Below, one piece after another: positions 23,361-31,089 of a stretch of 50,985 nt of DNA (positions are counted from its first letter, which is position 1; every line of letters starts with the position of its first letter). Location: positions 1-50,985 of the forward strand of contig CAYZMG010000027.1 of assembly GCA_964479465.1 (NCBI GenBank). The letters are read 5' to 3'. The position numbers and the translations under genes were made by a program. The notes beneath the pieces were generated by a model. It saw only the letters and a program-made list of their open reading frames with translations, was not told where the DNA came from and did not search any database. Source of the DNA: CADCTB01 sp964479465 (GTDB taxonomy: Bacteria > Actinomycetota > Acidimicrobiia > Acidimicrobiales > AC-14).

Positions 23361-23864
23361 ATGCGAGCTCGCAGGCTCTCCGCGGTGGTGCTGACCGCAA
23401 CCCTGGCCATGGGGATGGCCGCGTGTGGCGGCGACGACGACTCGACCACGTCGGCCGGCCAGACCGGCGGCACGACAGCCACCACCGCCGCGGCGGCGGC
23501 CACCACGGCGCCGGCGGCCCAGCCCACGGTGGCAACGGCCAGCACGTCGCTCGGCACCGTGCTCGTCGACGGCGCCGGCAAGACCCTCTACACCTGGGAT
23601 CGCGACACCGGGCCGGCCAGCACCTGCACCGGCACCTGCGCCGCCACCTGGCCGCCCCTCGTCCTGCCCTCCGGCGTCACCACCCCGGTCGCCGGCCCCG
23701 GCGTGAGCCTTCTGACGTCCGCCCCCCGTCCCGACGACGCCACCAAGCTCCAGGTCAACTGGGACGGCAAGCCGCTCTACTACTACGCGGCAGACACCGC
23801 TCCCGGCGACGTCAAGGGAGACGGTGTGGGCGGCGTCTGGCACGTGGTCAAAATGGCGTACTAG
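23361..23864 (+). CDS. Secreted-repeat lipoprotein (COG4315/PF03640 type)
   Basis: A 167-residue lipoprotein with signal peptide and lipobox MGMAAC. A low-complexity Thr/Ala spacer runs to about residue 60. Two copies of the secreted-repeat pattern follow: GTVLVDGAGKTLYTWDRDTG with CTGTCAATWPPL, and QVNWDGKPLYYYAAD with GVWHVV. The function of this family is unknown. A strong GGGAGGA precedes ATG 23361. It is divergent from the ECF sigma gene and is a plausible regulon member. Confidence 0.8.
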   Translation: MRARRLSAVVLTATLAMGMAACGGDDDSTTSAGQTGGTTATTAAAAATTAPAAQPTVATASTSLGTVLVDGAGKTLYTWDRDTGPASTCTGTCAATWPPLVLPSGVTTPVAGPGVSLLTSAPRPDDATKLQVNWDGKPLYYYAADTAPGDVKGDGVGGVWHVVKMAY

Positions 23865-23870
23865 GCCAAC

Positions 23871-24308
23871 CTACGAACGCCCCGCTGTCGCTCGCTTGAG
23901 GTCGGCGACCCGGGCCCGCCGGACCGCCAGGCGCTGCTCGTGGCTGCGCTTGAGGACGGCGTGGAGCTCGTCGACCAGACCGTTGATGTCGAAGGGCTTG
24001 CCCAAGTACCCGTCGCATCCGAGCGACCAGCCTTTGAGGGTGTCCTCGGGAAGCCCCTTGACCGTGCAGAGGACGACGGGCAGATCTGCGGTCCGAGGGT
24101 CGGCCCGGACCCGAGTGAGGGTCTCCCAGCCGTCCACGTCGGGCATCTGGACGTCGAGCAGCACGATGTCGGGCAGGTCGCCGGCGGCCAGCTTGCGCAG
24201 CGCCTCGCTGCCACTGGAGGCCGCGCTGACGGTAAACCCTGCCATCGTCAGCACCAGATCGGCGAGCAGCCGGATGTCTGTCGCGTCGTCCACCACCAGC
24301 GCTTTCAT
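23871..24308 (-). CDS. Single-domain response regulator
   Basis: A receiver domain over residues 1-115: MKALVVDDATD, then DIVLLDVQMPDVDG with the phosphoacceptor Asp, and DGYLGKPFDI with the Lys. A 30-residue basic helical tail follows, with no recognised output. ATG 24308 overlaps the histidine kinase stop (ATGA), so the upstream kinase is its likely partner. Confidence 0.85.
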   Translation of the reverse strand: MKALVVDDATDIRLLADLVLTMAGFTVSAASSGSEALRKLAAGDLPDIVLLDVQMPDVDGWETLTRVRADPRTADLPVVLCTVKGLPEDTLKGWSLGCDGYLGKPFDINGLVDELHAVLKRSHEQRLAVRRARVADLKRATAGRS

Positions 24309-25999
24309 GCATTCCCCCTCGACAACGCGCCCACCTGGCGCATGAAGTCCTTGATGCCCGACTGGTCGGCGGGGACGGCCGGGGCCTCCGGGACCTCGAC
24401 CTCCGGAAGGGTCACGGTGAAGGTGCTGCCGCGACCGACGGCGGTCTCGACCGCGATCACCCCGCCCATGGCGTCGACCAGGGAGGAGACGATGTAGAGC
24501 CCGATCCCCGTGCCGCCGAACCGGCGGACGTCGGTCGACTCGGCCTGCCAGAACTTGTCGAAGCAGCGCCGGGCCTGCTCTTCGTCCATCCCGATGCCGA
24601 TGTCGCTCACCGAGACCTCCACGGCGCCCTCCTGCCGGCGGCCACGGATGACCACGGGCCCGCCGTCGGAGTACTTCACCGCGTTGTCGAGCAGATGGTC
24701 GACGACCGTCTGGAGGGCCAGAGGGTCGGCCATGGCCACCAGGGCCTCGTCGGCCACGAGGCGGACGATATGGCGGCCGGAGGCGTCCTGGAAGGCGGTG
24801 GAGCGCTCGATCACCAGGGCCCGGACATCGACGGGGTGGACGTCCACGTGCACCCGGCCGCTCTCGATCTTGCTGGACAGCAGGAGCCGGTCGACGATGG
24901 CGCTGAGCTCCGTCGCCCGCCGGCGGATGGCCTCGACGGCCTGGGCCCGGCGCTCGGGCGGCATGTCGGGATAGGCCAGGATCGTCTCGGCGAAGCCGGC
25001 GATCACGGTGACGGGTGTCTTGAGCTCATGGGAGGCGGTGGCCAGGAAGAGCGTCTTGGCCTCGTCGGCCTCCTTCAGCCGGGTGATGTCGCGCAGGGAG
25101 TGGACGACCTCGATGCCACCCTTCTCGTCCGCGACGGCGAAGGCGCTGGCCAGGAGGGGCTGGCGCCGACCTTCGGAGATCTCACGCCAGACCTCCCGGC
25201 CGGGACCGGGCTCGCCGCCCGGACCGTCATGGAGGAGCGGGCAGCCCTTGCTGCAGTCGAGGGGGCGCTCGCCTTCTCGCAACCCAAGGGCGCGGATGCA
25301 GGGCATCCCGACGACGAAGGGTCCCTCGGCCCCCATCAGCCGCTCGCCGGCCGGGTTGGTCTCCAGCACGATGCCGTCGCCGTCGGTCACCACGATCCCG
25401 TCGGCCACCCGGGCCAGGATGGTCTCCGCCTTCTGCCGGAAGTGACGGGAGGTCACCGCCGCGACCCGGTGGTTGCGGGCGATCCGGCCCACGATGAGGG
25501 TCAGGCCCACCATGGCCAGGGCGAAGACGGCGAGCAGGCCGGCGGGCTGGCGGTCGGCGGCGGGCACGATGCTCTGGGCAGTCATCGTCAGCGCGATGGA
25601 GTACCCCAGGAGGAACCACGACTGGCTGCCCCGCCACAGCCAGGCTGCGGCGCTGACGGCCAAGGCGTTGGCGAGCAGGAGGATGCCCCAGGCCCAGGGG
25701 GCCAGGCACTGGGCGGCGAACAGGACGGTCACGTCGCCGATGGGACCGCCGTAGAGCGCGAGCTGGAGACGCCGGCGCCGCCCAGGGTGAGACAGACCCG
25801 CGAGGAGAAGGAGGACGGTCCACGGCAGCCACAGAAGTCCGGTCAGGAGGAACAGGGTGCCCATGGGCCGGTCCCACCGGCCGGCACCCACCAGCCCGAC
25901 GCCGGCGGCGAGGACGGCCACGGCCACACGTACCAGTGCCGCCGCCCGAATGGCGACGATGTCTGAGTCGCTGATAGTGGGCCGTGCGGGCCGGCTCAC
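24305..25999 (-). CDS. Membrane sensor histidine kinase with PAS domain
   Basis: This protein has 564 residues. About five hydrophobic spans in residues 15-175 form an N-terminal membrane sensor. A PAS domain follows (RVADGIVVTDGDGIVLETNP) that contains a Cys cluster in CIRALG and DCSKGCPLL. HisKA comes next with the phosphorylated His in ASHELKTPVTVI, then HATPase_c with DNAVKYSDGG (N box), DIGIGMDEEQ (G1) and GGTGIGLYIV (G2). All catalytic boxes are present. GTG 25999 overlaps the upstream REC-GGDEF gene and the stop overlaps the downstream receiver gene, so one four-gene operon is likely. Confidence 0.88.
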   Translation of the reverse strand: MSRPARPTISDSDIVAIRAAALVRVAVAVLAAGVGLVGAGRWDRPMGTLFLLTGLLWLPWTVLLLLAGLSHPGRRRRLQLALYGGPIGDVTVLFAAQCLAPWAWGILLLANALAVSAAAWLWRGSQSWFLLGYSIALTMTAQSIVPAADRQPAGLLAVFALAMVGLTLIVGRIARNHRVAAVTSRHFRQKAETILARVADGIVVTDGDGIVLETNPAGERLMGAEGPFVVGMPCIRALGLREGERPLDCSKGCPLLHDGPGGEPGPGREVWREISEGRRQPLLASAFAVADEKGGIEVVHSLRDITRLKEADEAKTLFLATASHELKTPVTVIAGFAETILAYPDMPPERRAQAVEAIRRRATELSAIVDRLLLSSKIESGRVHVDVHPVDVRALVIERSTAFQDASGRHIVRLVADEALVAMADPLALQTVVDHLLDNAVKYSDGGPVVIRGRRQEGAVEVSVSDIGIGMDEEQARRCFDKFWQAESTDVRRFGGTGIGLYIVSSLVDAMGGVIAVETAVGRGSTFTVTLPEVEVPEAPAVPADQSGIKDFMRQVGALSRGNA

Positions 26000-26949
26000 G
26001 GGGATGAGAGCTCGGGAATGGCGAACCACCGACCGGCGACCGCCATGCGATTGCGCCCCTCCGACTTGGCCTTGTAGAGCGCGGCGTCGGCCGCCAGGAG
26101 GTAGGACTCGGCGTCGCCCTCGGCGGCGGCCACTCCCACGCTGAGGGTCACGACCGTCTCGGGCCCCGGCCGACCGGGGTGGGGGATGGCGGCGTGCTCG
26201 ACCGCCTTGCGGATGCGCTCGGCGGCCGCCGCGACCCGCCGCACCGGGGCGGGGAGGACGACGAGCAGCTCCTCGCCGCCGTACCGGTAGGCCATGTCCG
26301 CCTCGCGCAGCTCCTTGCGGATGACGGCGGCGACCTGGCGCAGCGCCTTGTCGCCGGCCAGGTGGCCGGCGGCGTCGTTGAGGGACTTGAAGTGGTCGAT
26401 GTCGAAGAGGGCCACCCCGAAGGGCTCGTGGTAACGGTCCCGCCGGGAGCGGAAGATCTCCAGATCCTCGGCCATCTTGAGCCGGTTCCCGAGGCCGGTG
26501 AGGGGGTCCTGGCGGGCCGTTGCGGCCATCTCGACGTTCGAGCGCTCCAGGCCCCGTTGGCGCTCGGCCAGCCGGCGGTGAAGGTCGGTGACGCGCTCGG
26601 CCACCATCAGCCGCAGCTTGAGGTCGAACGGGCGGACCGGCTTCACCAGGCAGTCGTCGACGCCGGCGGCGATGCCGGCCAGGGCGTGCTCGCTGTCGTC
26701 GAGCGCGGTGACCAGCATGAAGTACACGTACTCGATGGCATCCCGGCCCCGGATGAGCCGGCACAGCTCCAGGCCGGACATCCCGGGCATCATCCAGTCG
26801 CTGACGACGACATCGACGTTGTTCGTCTCCACCAGGTGCAGGGCACCCTCGCCACTGTCGGTCGGCATGGCGACATGGCCCGTGCTGCTTACCGCCTTCG
26901 CCAGCACCAGCCTGACGAGTGGATCGTCGTCGACGACGACGACATTCAT
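25996..26949 (-). CDS. Response regulator with diguanylate cyclase output (REC-GGDEF)
   Basis: A 317-residue protein that should make cyclic di-GMP when its receiver is phosphorylated. The REC domain has VVVVDDDP, VVVSDWMMPG and CLVKPVRP. A coiled linker (RLAERQRGLERSNVEMAA) leads to GGDEF with DPLTGLGNR, FDIDHFKSLND and the active GGEEL loop. An RxxD five residues before it (READMAYRY) is a complete inhibitory I-site, so product feedback is expected. ATG 26949 overlaps the HPt stop. Confidence 0.9.
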   Translation of the reverse strand: MNVVVVDDDPLVRLVLAKAVSSTGHVAMPTDSGEGALHLVETNNVDVVVSDWMMPGMSGLELCRLIRGRDAIEYVYFMLVTALDDSEHALAGIAAGVDDCLVKPVRPFDLKLRLMVAERVTDLHRRLAERQRGLERSNVEMAATARQDPLTGLGNRLKMAEDLEIFRSRRDRYHEPFGVALFDIDHFKSLNDAAGHLAGDKALRQVAAVIRKELREADMAYRYGGEELLVVLPAPVRRVAAAAERIRKAVEHAAIPHPGRPGPETVVTLSVGVAAAEGDAESYLLAADAALYKAKSEGRNRMAVAGRWFAIPELSSP

Positions 26950-27383
26950 GCCCGGTCCTGGAACGTCACCAGCCAGGCGCGGACCCGCAGGAACTCGGCG
27001 TGCAGGGCACCGACCAGGCGCGTCACGCCGGCGTGATCCCCGGCCTGAGCTGCAACCCGGAGCTGGCGGCAGAGGTCGGCCATGCCCCGGGCCCCGAAGC
27101 TGGCCGCGCTGCCAGTCAGGGCGTGGGCCTGGTCGCTGACGGCGACGAGGTCGCCAGAGGTGGCCGCCCGGTCGAGGGTCTCGAGGCGGCCGGGGACGGC
27201 GGCCAAGAAGGCGCTCAGGAGCTCATCGAGAACGCTGAAACCCTGCCCATCGGTGATTGTGGCCAGCTGCTCGATGACCGTCTCGTCGACCACTGGGCGA
27301 TCTTCATCCGACTCCTCCGCCTCACCGATGACCGGGCCGGACGACTCGTCCGGCTGGGCCACTGCCGTTCGGTCCTGTCTCAT
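26946..27383 (-). CDS. Histidine phosphotransfer (HPt) protein
   Basis: A 145-residue protein. An acidic N-terminal tail precedes an HPt helical bundle at residues ~45-140. The phosphorylated His lies in QAHALTGSAASFGA, and DLCRQLRVAAQAG follows in the typical place. It is the first gene of the HPt, REC-GGDEF, kinase, REC operon and could pass phosphate between receivers. ATG 27383 has GAGGGA about 8 nt upstream. The frame stays open into the tandem repeat upstream, but the ribosome binding site argues for this start. Confidence 0.82.
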   Translation of the reverse strand: MRQDRTAVAQPDESSGPVIGEAEESDEDRPVVDETVIEQLATITDGQGFSVLDELLSAFLAAVPGRLETLDRAATSGDLVAVSDQAHALTGSAASFGARGMADLCRQLRVAAQAGDHAGVTRLVGALHAEFLRVRAWLVTFQDRA

Positions 27384-27460
27384 CGCTGACTCCCTCGTCG
27401 GCCTGACCTGTTCCCCTTGGAGGTATCGACAGTCTCGTCGCTTGGCTTGACCATCTTCAT

Positions 27461-27656
27461 GGTCGTCGGAGACGACGCCTTCATGGTCGTCGGAGACGAC
27501 GCCTTCATGGTCGTCGGAGACGACGCCTTCATGNNNNNNNNNNNNNNNNNNNNNNNNNNNNNNNNNNNNNNNNNNNNNNNNNNNNNNNNNNNNNNNNNNN
27601 NNNNNNNNNNNNNNNNNNNNNNNNNNNNNNNNNGTCGTCGGAGACGACGCATTCAT
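27461..27656. repeat. 24-bp tandem repeat of small palindromes, interrupted by the gap
   Basis: Three exact 24-bp units begin at 27461, 27485 and 27509. A variant unit with one substitution follows the gap at 27634-27656. Each unit contains the dyad GTCGTC-GGA-GACGAC followed by GCCTTCATG. The array lies between the divergent HPt and OmpR-type genes, about 80 nt from the HPt start and 100 nt from the other. True copy number is unknown because the 100 Ns lie inside the array. Confidence 0.9.
27534..27633. other. Assembly gap (100 N) inside the tandem repeat
   Basis: Exactly 100 Ns, the conventional unknown-length gap, with repeat units on both sides. The repeat itself probably caused the assembly break. 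Confidence 0.95.
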
Positions 27657-27744
27657 CGTCGCCGATAAGGAGCCCATATGTGGGGGAGGATCGGCCGCTG
27701 GCCCCACGCGTAGACCCACGGCGCCCCAACCCTCGCCCAACTTC

Positions 27745-27750
27745 TACCCT
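27745..27750 (+). promoter_or_regulatory. -10 hexamer TACCCT, leaderless geometry
   Basis: TACCCT ends 6 nt before GTG 27757, so transcription probably starts on the start codon. No Shine-Dalgarno sequence is present. Confidence 0.4.
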
Positions 27751-27756
27751 GTAGTT

Positions 27757-28455
<699 letters not shown>

Positions 28456-28465
28456 ATCTCGGGTC

Positions 28466-28594
28466 GCAAGCAGAGCTTGCTCCCCGATCTAACAAGGTGC
28501 TGCGGGCGCCCGGCAGAGCCGGTCGCCCTCCGCCGTCTTTCCTTGCCGGCAGCCGAGAAGTGACCGCCTACGGCGGCGCGAGCGGCCGCCGGCG
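28466..28594 (+). repeat. ~125-bp interspersed element, copy A
   Basis: It starts with the small hairpin GCAAGC-AGA-GCTTGC and continues with GAGCCGGTCGCCCTCCGCC, TTGCCGGCAGCCG, an ACCGCCTACGGCGGC hairpin and CGGCCGCCGG. Nearly the same sequence occurs inverted at 30964-31089, at roughly 80% identity over the last 85 bp. It fills the space between two convergent genes. Confidence 0.8.
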
Positions 28595-28602
28595 GACCCC
28601 TG

Positions 28603-30048
28603 CTACGAGCGGACGTCGGGCAGGGTGAACCGGAAGCAGCTCCCACCGCCGGGGTTGGCCTCGACCCAGATCCGCCCGCCGCGGCGCTCGATGATTCGTT
28701 TGCACATCGACAGGCCGATGCCTGTGCCCTTGAAGCGCTCCCGGGGATGGAGGCGCTCGAACATGGCGAAGATGCGGTTCTTCGAGTCGTCCTCCACCCC
28801 GATGCCGTTGTCGGCCACCGTCACTGTCCAGACCTCGGCGCCGCGCTCGGCGGAAACGTGGACCTCGGGGACCCGGCCCTCGGGCACGAACTTGACGGCG
28901 TTGGAGAGGAGGTTCCGGAGCAACTGGGCCAGCTGGGAGGGATCACCGGTCACCACCGGGAGCGGGCCGGCGGTCACGACGGCGCCCCGGCGGCTGATCT
29001 CAGGGTCGAGCTCCTCACAGCAGCCGGCAAACACCTCGGCCAGCTCGACGTCCTCCGATCCGGCCTCGTCGCTGTCGATGGCGCAATAGGTCAGGAGATC
29101 CTCGACGAGGGCGTTCATGCGGGTGGCGCCGCCGGCGATCCAACCGACGAACTCCCGGCCCTGGGGATCGAGCGCCGGCCCCAGAGCACGGTCCAGCAGG
29201 GCGGCGAAGCCCAAGATGGCCTGGAGTGGCGACTTCAGCTCGTGGGCGGCAAGGTAGGCGAAGTTGCTCAGCTCCCCGTTGGAGCGGGTCAGGTCGAGTA
29301 GCAACCGCTTCCGCTCGGTCACGTCGACCATCTGCACCACCAGGCCCTGCTCGACCGGTGAGCAGGCGATCAGCGCCCAGACGGTCCGGCTGTCGGGGCG
29401 GAGCAGGCGGGCCTCGGCCTGGTGGGTCGCCAACTCGCCGGCGCCGACGGCGCGCCGGCCGGCGGCGGCCTCGTCACGGTCGTCGGGGTGGGTGAGCTCG
29501 GCAATCGTCGAGGCGGCCAGCTCGTCGATGCGGTATCCGGTGAGCCGGCACCACGCGGCGTTGGCCCACTGCACACGGTCGTCGAGGCCGGCAAGGGCCG
29601 TGGCCAGTGGGGCCTCCTCGAACGCCTGGCGGAAGCGCTCCACCGCCGGCGGCTCGATCGGCGGCTGGGGCTGGGTGGACTTCCAGGTGTGCAGGAGGCT
29701 GGCCACGAGCTCGCGGGGACGCTGCTGCTTCTCGAGGAAGGCGGTGGCGCCGACCTCGACCGCCTTGGTGCCCATGCGGTCCGGGGCGTACCCGGACACG
29801 ACGACGACCCGGGCGTCCGGGGCACGGATGCGGATCTGGGGGATGGCCTCCATGCCGCCGAGGACCGGCATGGCCAGGTCGAGGAGGACCATGTCGGGCT
29901 GGAGGGCAGCGGCCATCTCCACGGCCTGGGCGCCGTCGCCGGCCTCCCCGACGACCTCGAACGCCCTCGATGCCTCCAGTGTCCCGCGGAGGAGCGTGCG
30001 GACGCTGGCCGTGTCATCGGCAAGGAGGACGCGGATCGGCCTGGGCAT
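28603..30048 (-). CDS. Hybrid REC-PAS histidine kinase
   Basis: A 481-residue soluble protein. The N-terminal receiver has VLLADDTASVR, MVLLDLAMPV and FLEKQQ. A PAS domain (~residues 135-250) includes WANAAWCRLTGYRIDEL. HisKA has AAHELKSPLQAILGF, and HATPase_c has NLLSNAVKFVPEG, DNGIGVEDDS and KGTGIGLSMCK. An N-terminal receiver means kinase activity is probably controlled by phosphorylation from another system. No membrane span is visible. It is convergent with the OmpR-type gene and divergent from the caspase-like gene. Confidence 0.88.
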   Translation of the reverse strand: MPRPIRVLLADDTASVRTLLRGTLEASRAFEVVGEAGDGAQAVEMAAALQPDMVLLDLAMPVLGGMEAIPQIRIRAPDARVVVVSGYAPDRMGTKAVEVGATAFLEKQQRPRELVASLLHTWKSTQPQPPIEPPAVERFRQAFEEAPLATALAGLDDRVQWANAAWCRLTGYRIDELAASTIAELTHPDDRDEAAAGRRAVGAGELATHQAEARLLRPDSRTVWALIACSPVEQGLVVQMVDVTERKRLLLDLTRSNGELSNFAYLAAHELKSPLQAILGFAALLDRALGPALDPQGREFVGWIAGGATRMNALVEDLLTYCAIDSDEAGSEDVELAEVFAGCCEELDPEISRRGAVVTAGPLPVVTGDPSQLAQLLRNLLSNAVKFVPEGRVPEVHVSAERGAEVWTVTVADNGIGVEDDSKNRIFAMFERLHPRERFKGTGIGLSMCKRIIERRGGRIWVEANPGGGSCFRFTLPDVRS

Positions 30049-30134
30049 GTGTCCCCTATCGGCAGGTGACCGGTCGCCCTGTACTCCCTGGTCAGAAGGG
30101 GTGGTGATTGGGCCGGCGTGGTAGGAAAGTCGGC

Positions 30135-30962
30135 ATGCGACGTGTGCTCCTGGTCCCCCTCATGCTGGCTTGCCTTCTCGGAGGGCTGGTGGGTGCGCCC
30201 GGCGCGGCGGCGGCCCCGGCGCCGGCGGCCGGCGAGCGGTGGGCGCTGATCGTCGGCGTCGACCGGTTCCAGGGCAACACCCGGCCGAACTACGGGGCCG
30301 TGAACGACGCCGCCAACGTCCGCCAGGCCCTCCTTCAGAACGGCTGGGCCGACGACCACATCAAGGTCCTCACCGACGGGGGCGCCACCGCCGGGGCCAT
30401 CCGCGCCGGCCTCCAGTGGCTGGTCGACCGCAGCAGCCCGAACGGGATGTCGGTCTTCCACTACTCGGGCCACGTCAAGCAGGTGGGCTCGACGGAGTAC
30501 CTGTGGCCCCACGACAACGCGTTTATCCCCGACACCGAGTTGGCCGGCAAGCTCCGTCAGCTCAAGGGCCAGGCCTGGGTCGACATCTCCGGGTGCGAGG
30601 CGGCCGGCTTCGACGAGGGCATCTCCGCTCCCAACCGCTTGTTCACGGCCTCCTCACGGGCGAATGAGAAGTCCTACGAGATCCCCGACATGCGCACGTC
30701 CGTCTTCACCCTGCTCCTGGTCAAGCAGGGGCTGATCGACGGCGCGGCGGACGCCAACGGCGACCGCCGGGTGTCCATCCAGGAGGCGTTTGGCTACGCC
30801 GCCCACCGGGCGCCACTCGTGACCGCCGGCCAGCGCCAGGGCGCCCAACACCCGGTGATGGCCGGGTGGGACGGAACACCGCTCTACCTGGATGCAGTGG
30901 CCAGCCCGCCGGCGCCGCCGGCGCCCAAGGCCAAGACCTGCATTCTGTTTCTTTGCTTCTAA
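30135..30962 (+). CDS. Secreted caspase-like (peptidase C14) protein
   Basis: A 275-residue protein. The signal peptide MRRVLLVPLMLACLLGGLVG is cut near AAAAP. The p20-like domain starts RWALIVGVDRFQG; SVFHYSGHVKQ carries the catalytic His and WVDISGCEAAGF the catalytic Cys. YAAHRAPLV follows and the end is an unusual hydrophobic CILFLCF. It lacks a p10-like or partner domain, as in minimal orthocaspases. Export is unusual for caspase homologues. ATG 30135 has AGGAAAG 6 nt upstream. Substrate unknown. Confidence 0.8.
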   Translation: MRRVLLVPLMLACLLGGLVGAPGAAAAPAPAAGERWALIVGVDRFQGNTRPNYGAVNDAANVRQALLQNGWADDHIKVLTDGGATAGAIRAGLQWLVDRSSPNGMSVFHYSGHVKQVGSTEYLWPHDNAFIPDTELAGKLRQLKGQAWVDISGCEAAGFDEGISAPNRLFTASSRANEKSYEIPDMRTSVFTLLLVKQGLIDGAADANGDRRVSIQEAFGYAAHRAPLVTAGQRQGAQHPVMAGWDGTPLYLDAVASPPAPPAPKAKTCILFLCF

Positions 30963-30963
30963 T

Positions 30964-31089
30964 CCGGCGGCCGCAGGGCGCCGCCGAAGGCGGCCCGGTA
31001 ACGGCTGCCGGCAAAGAAGACCGGCGGAGGGCGACCGGCTCCGCCGGTCGCCTGTAGCGCGACTAACTCGGTGAGGAAGCTTCGCTTCC
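30964..31089 (-). repeat. ~125-bp interspersed element, copy B
   Basis: Inverted relative to copy A. It starts with GGAAGC-GAA-GCTTCC inside the last codons of the ftsH-like gene, then GAGCCGGTCGCCCTCCGCC, TTGCCGGCAGCCG, GCCGCCTTCGGCGGC and CGGCCGCCGG. Like copy A it fills a convergent 3'-3' junction. Confidence 0.8.

Noticed and set aside
27461..27656. CRISPR array
   Set aside because: The 24-bp units are directly contiguous and identical, with no spacers, and there are no cas genes.
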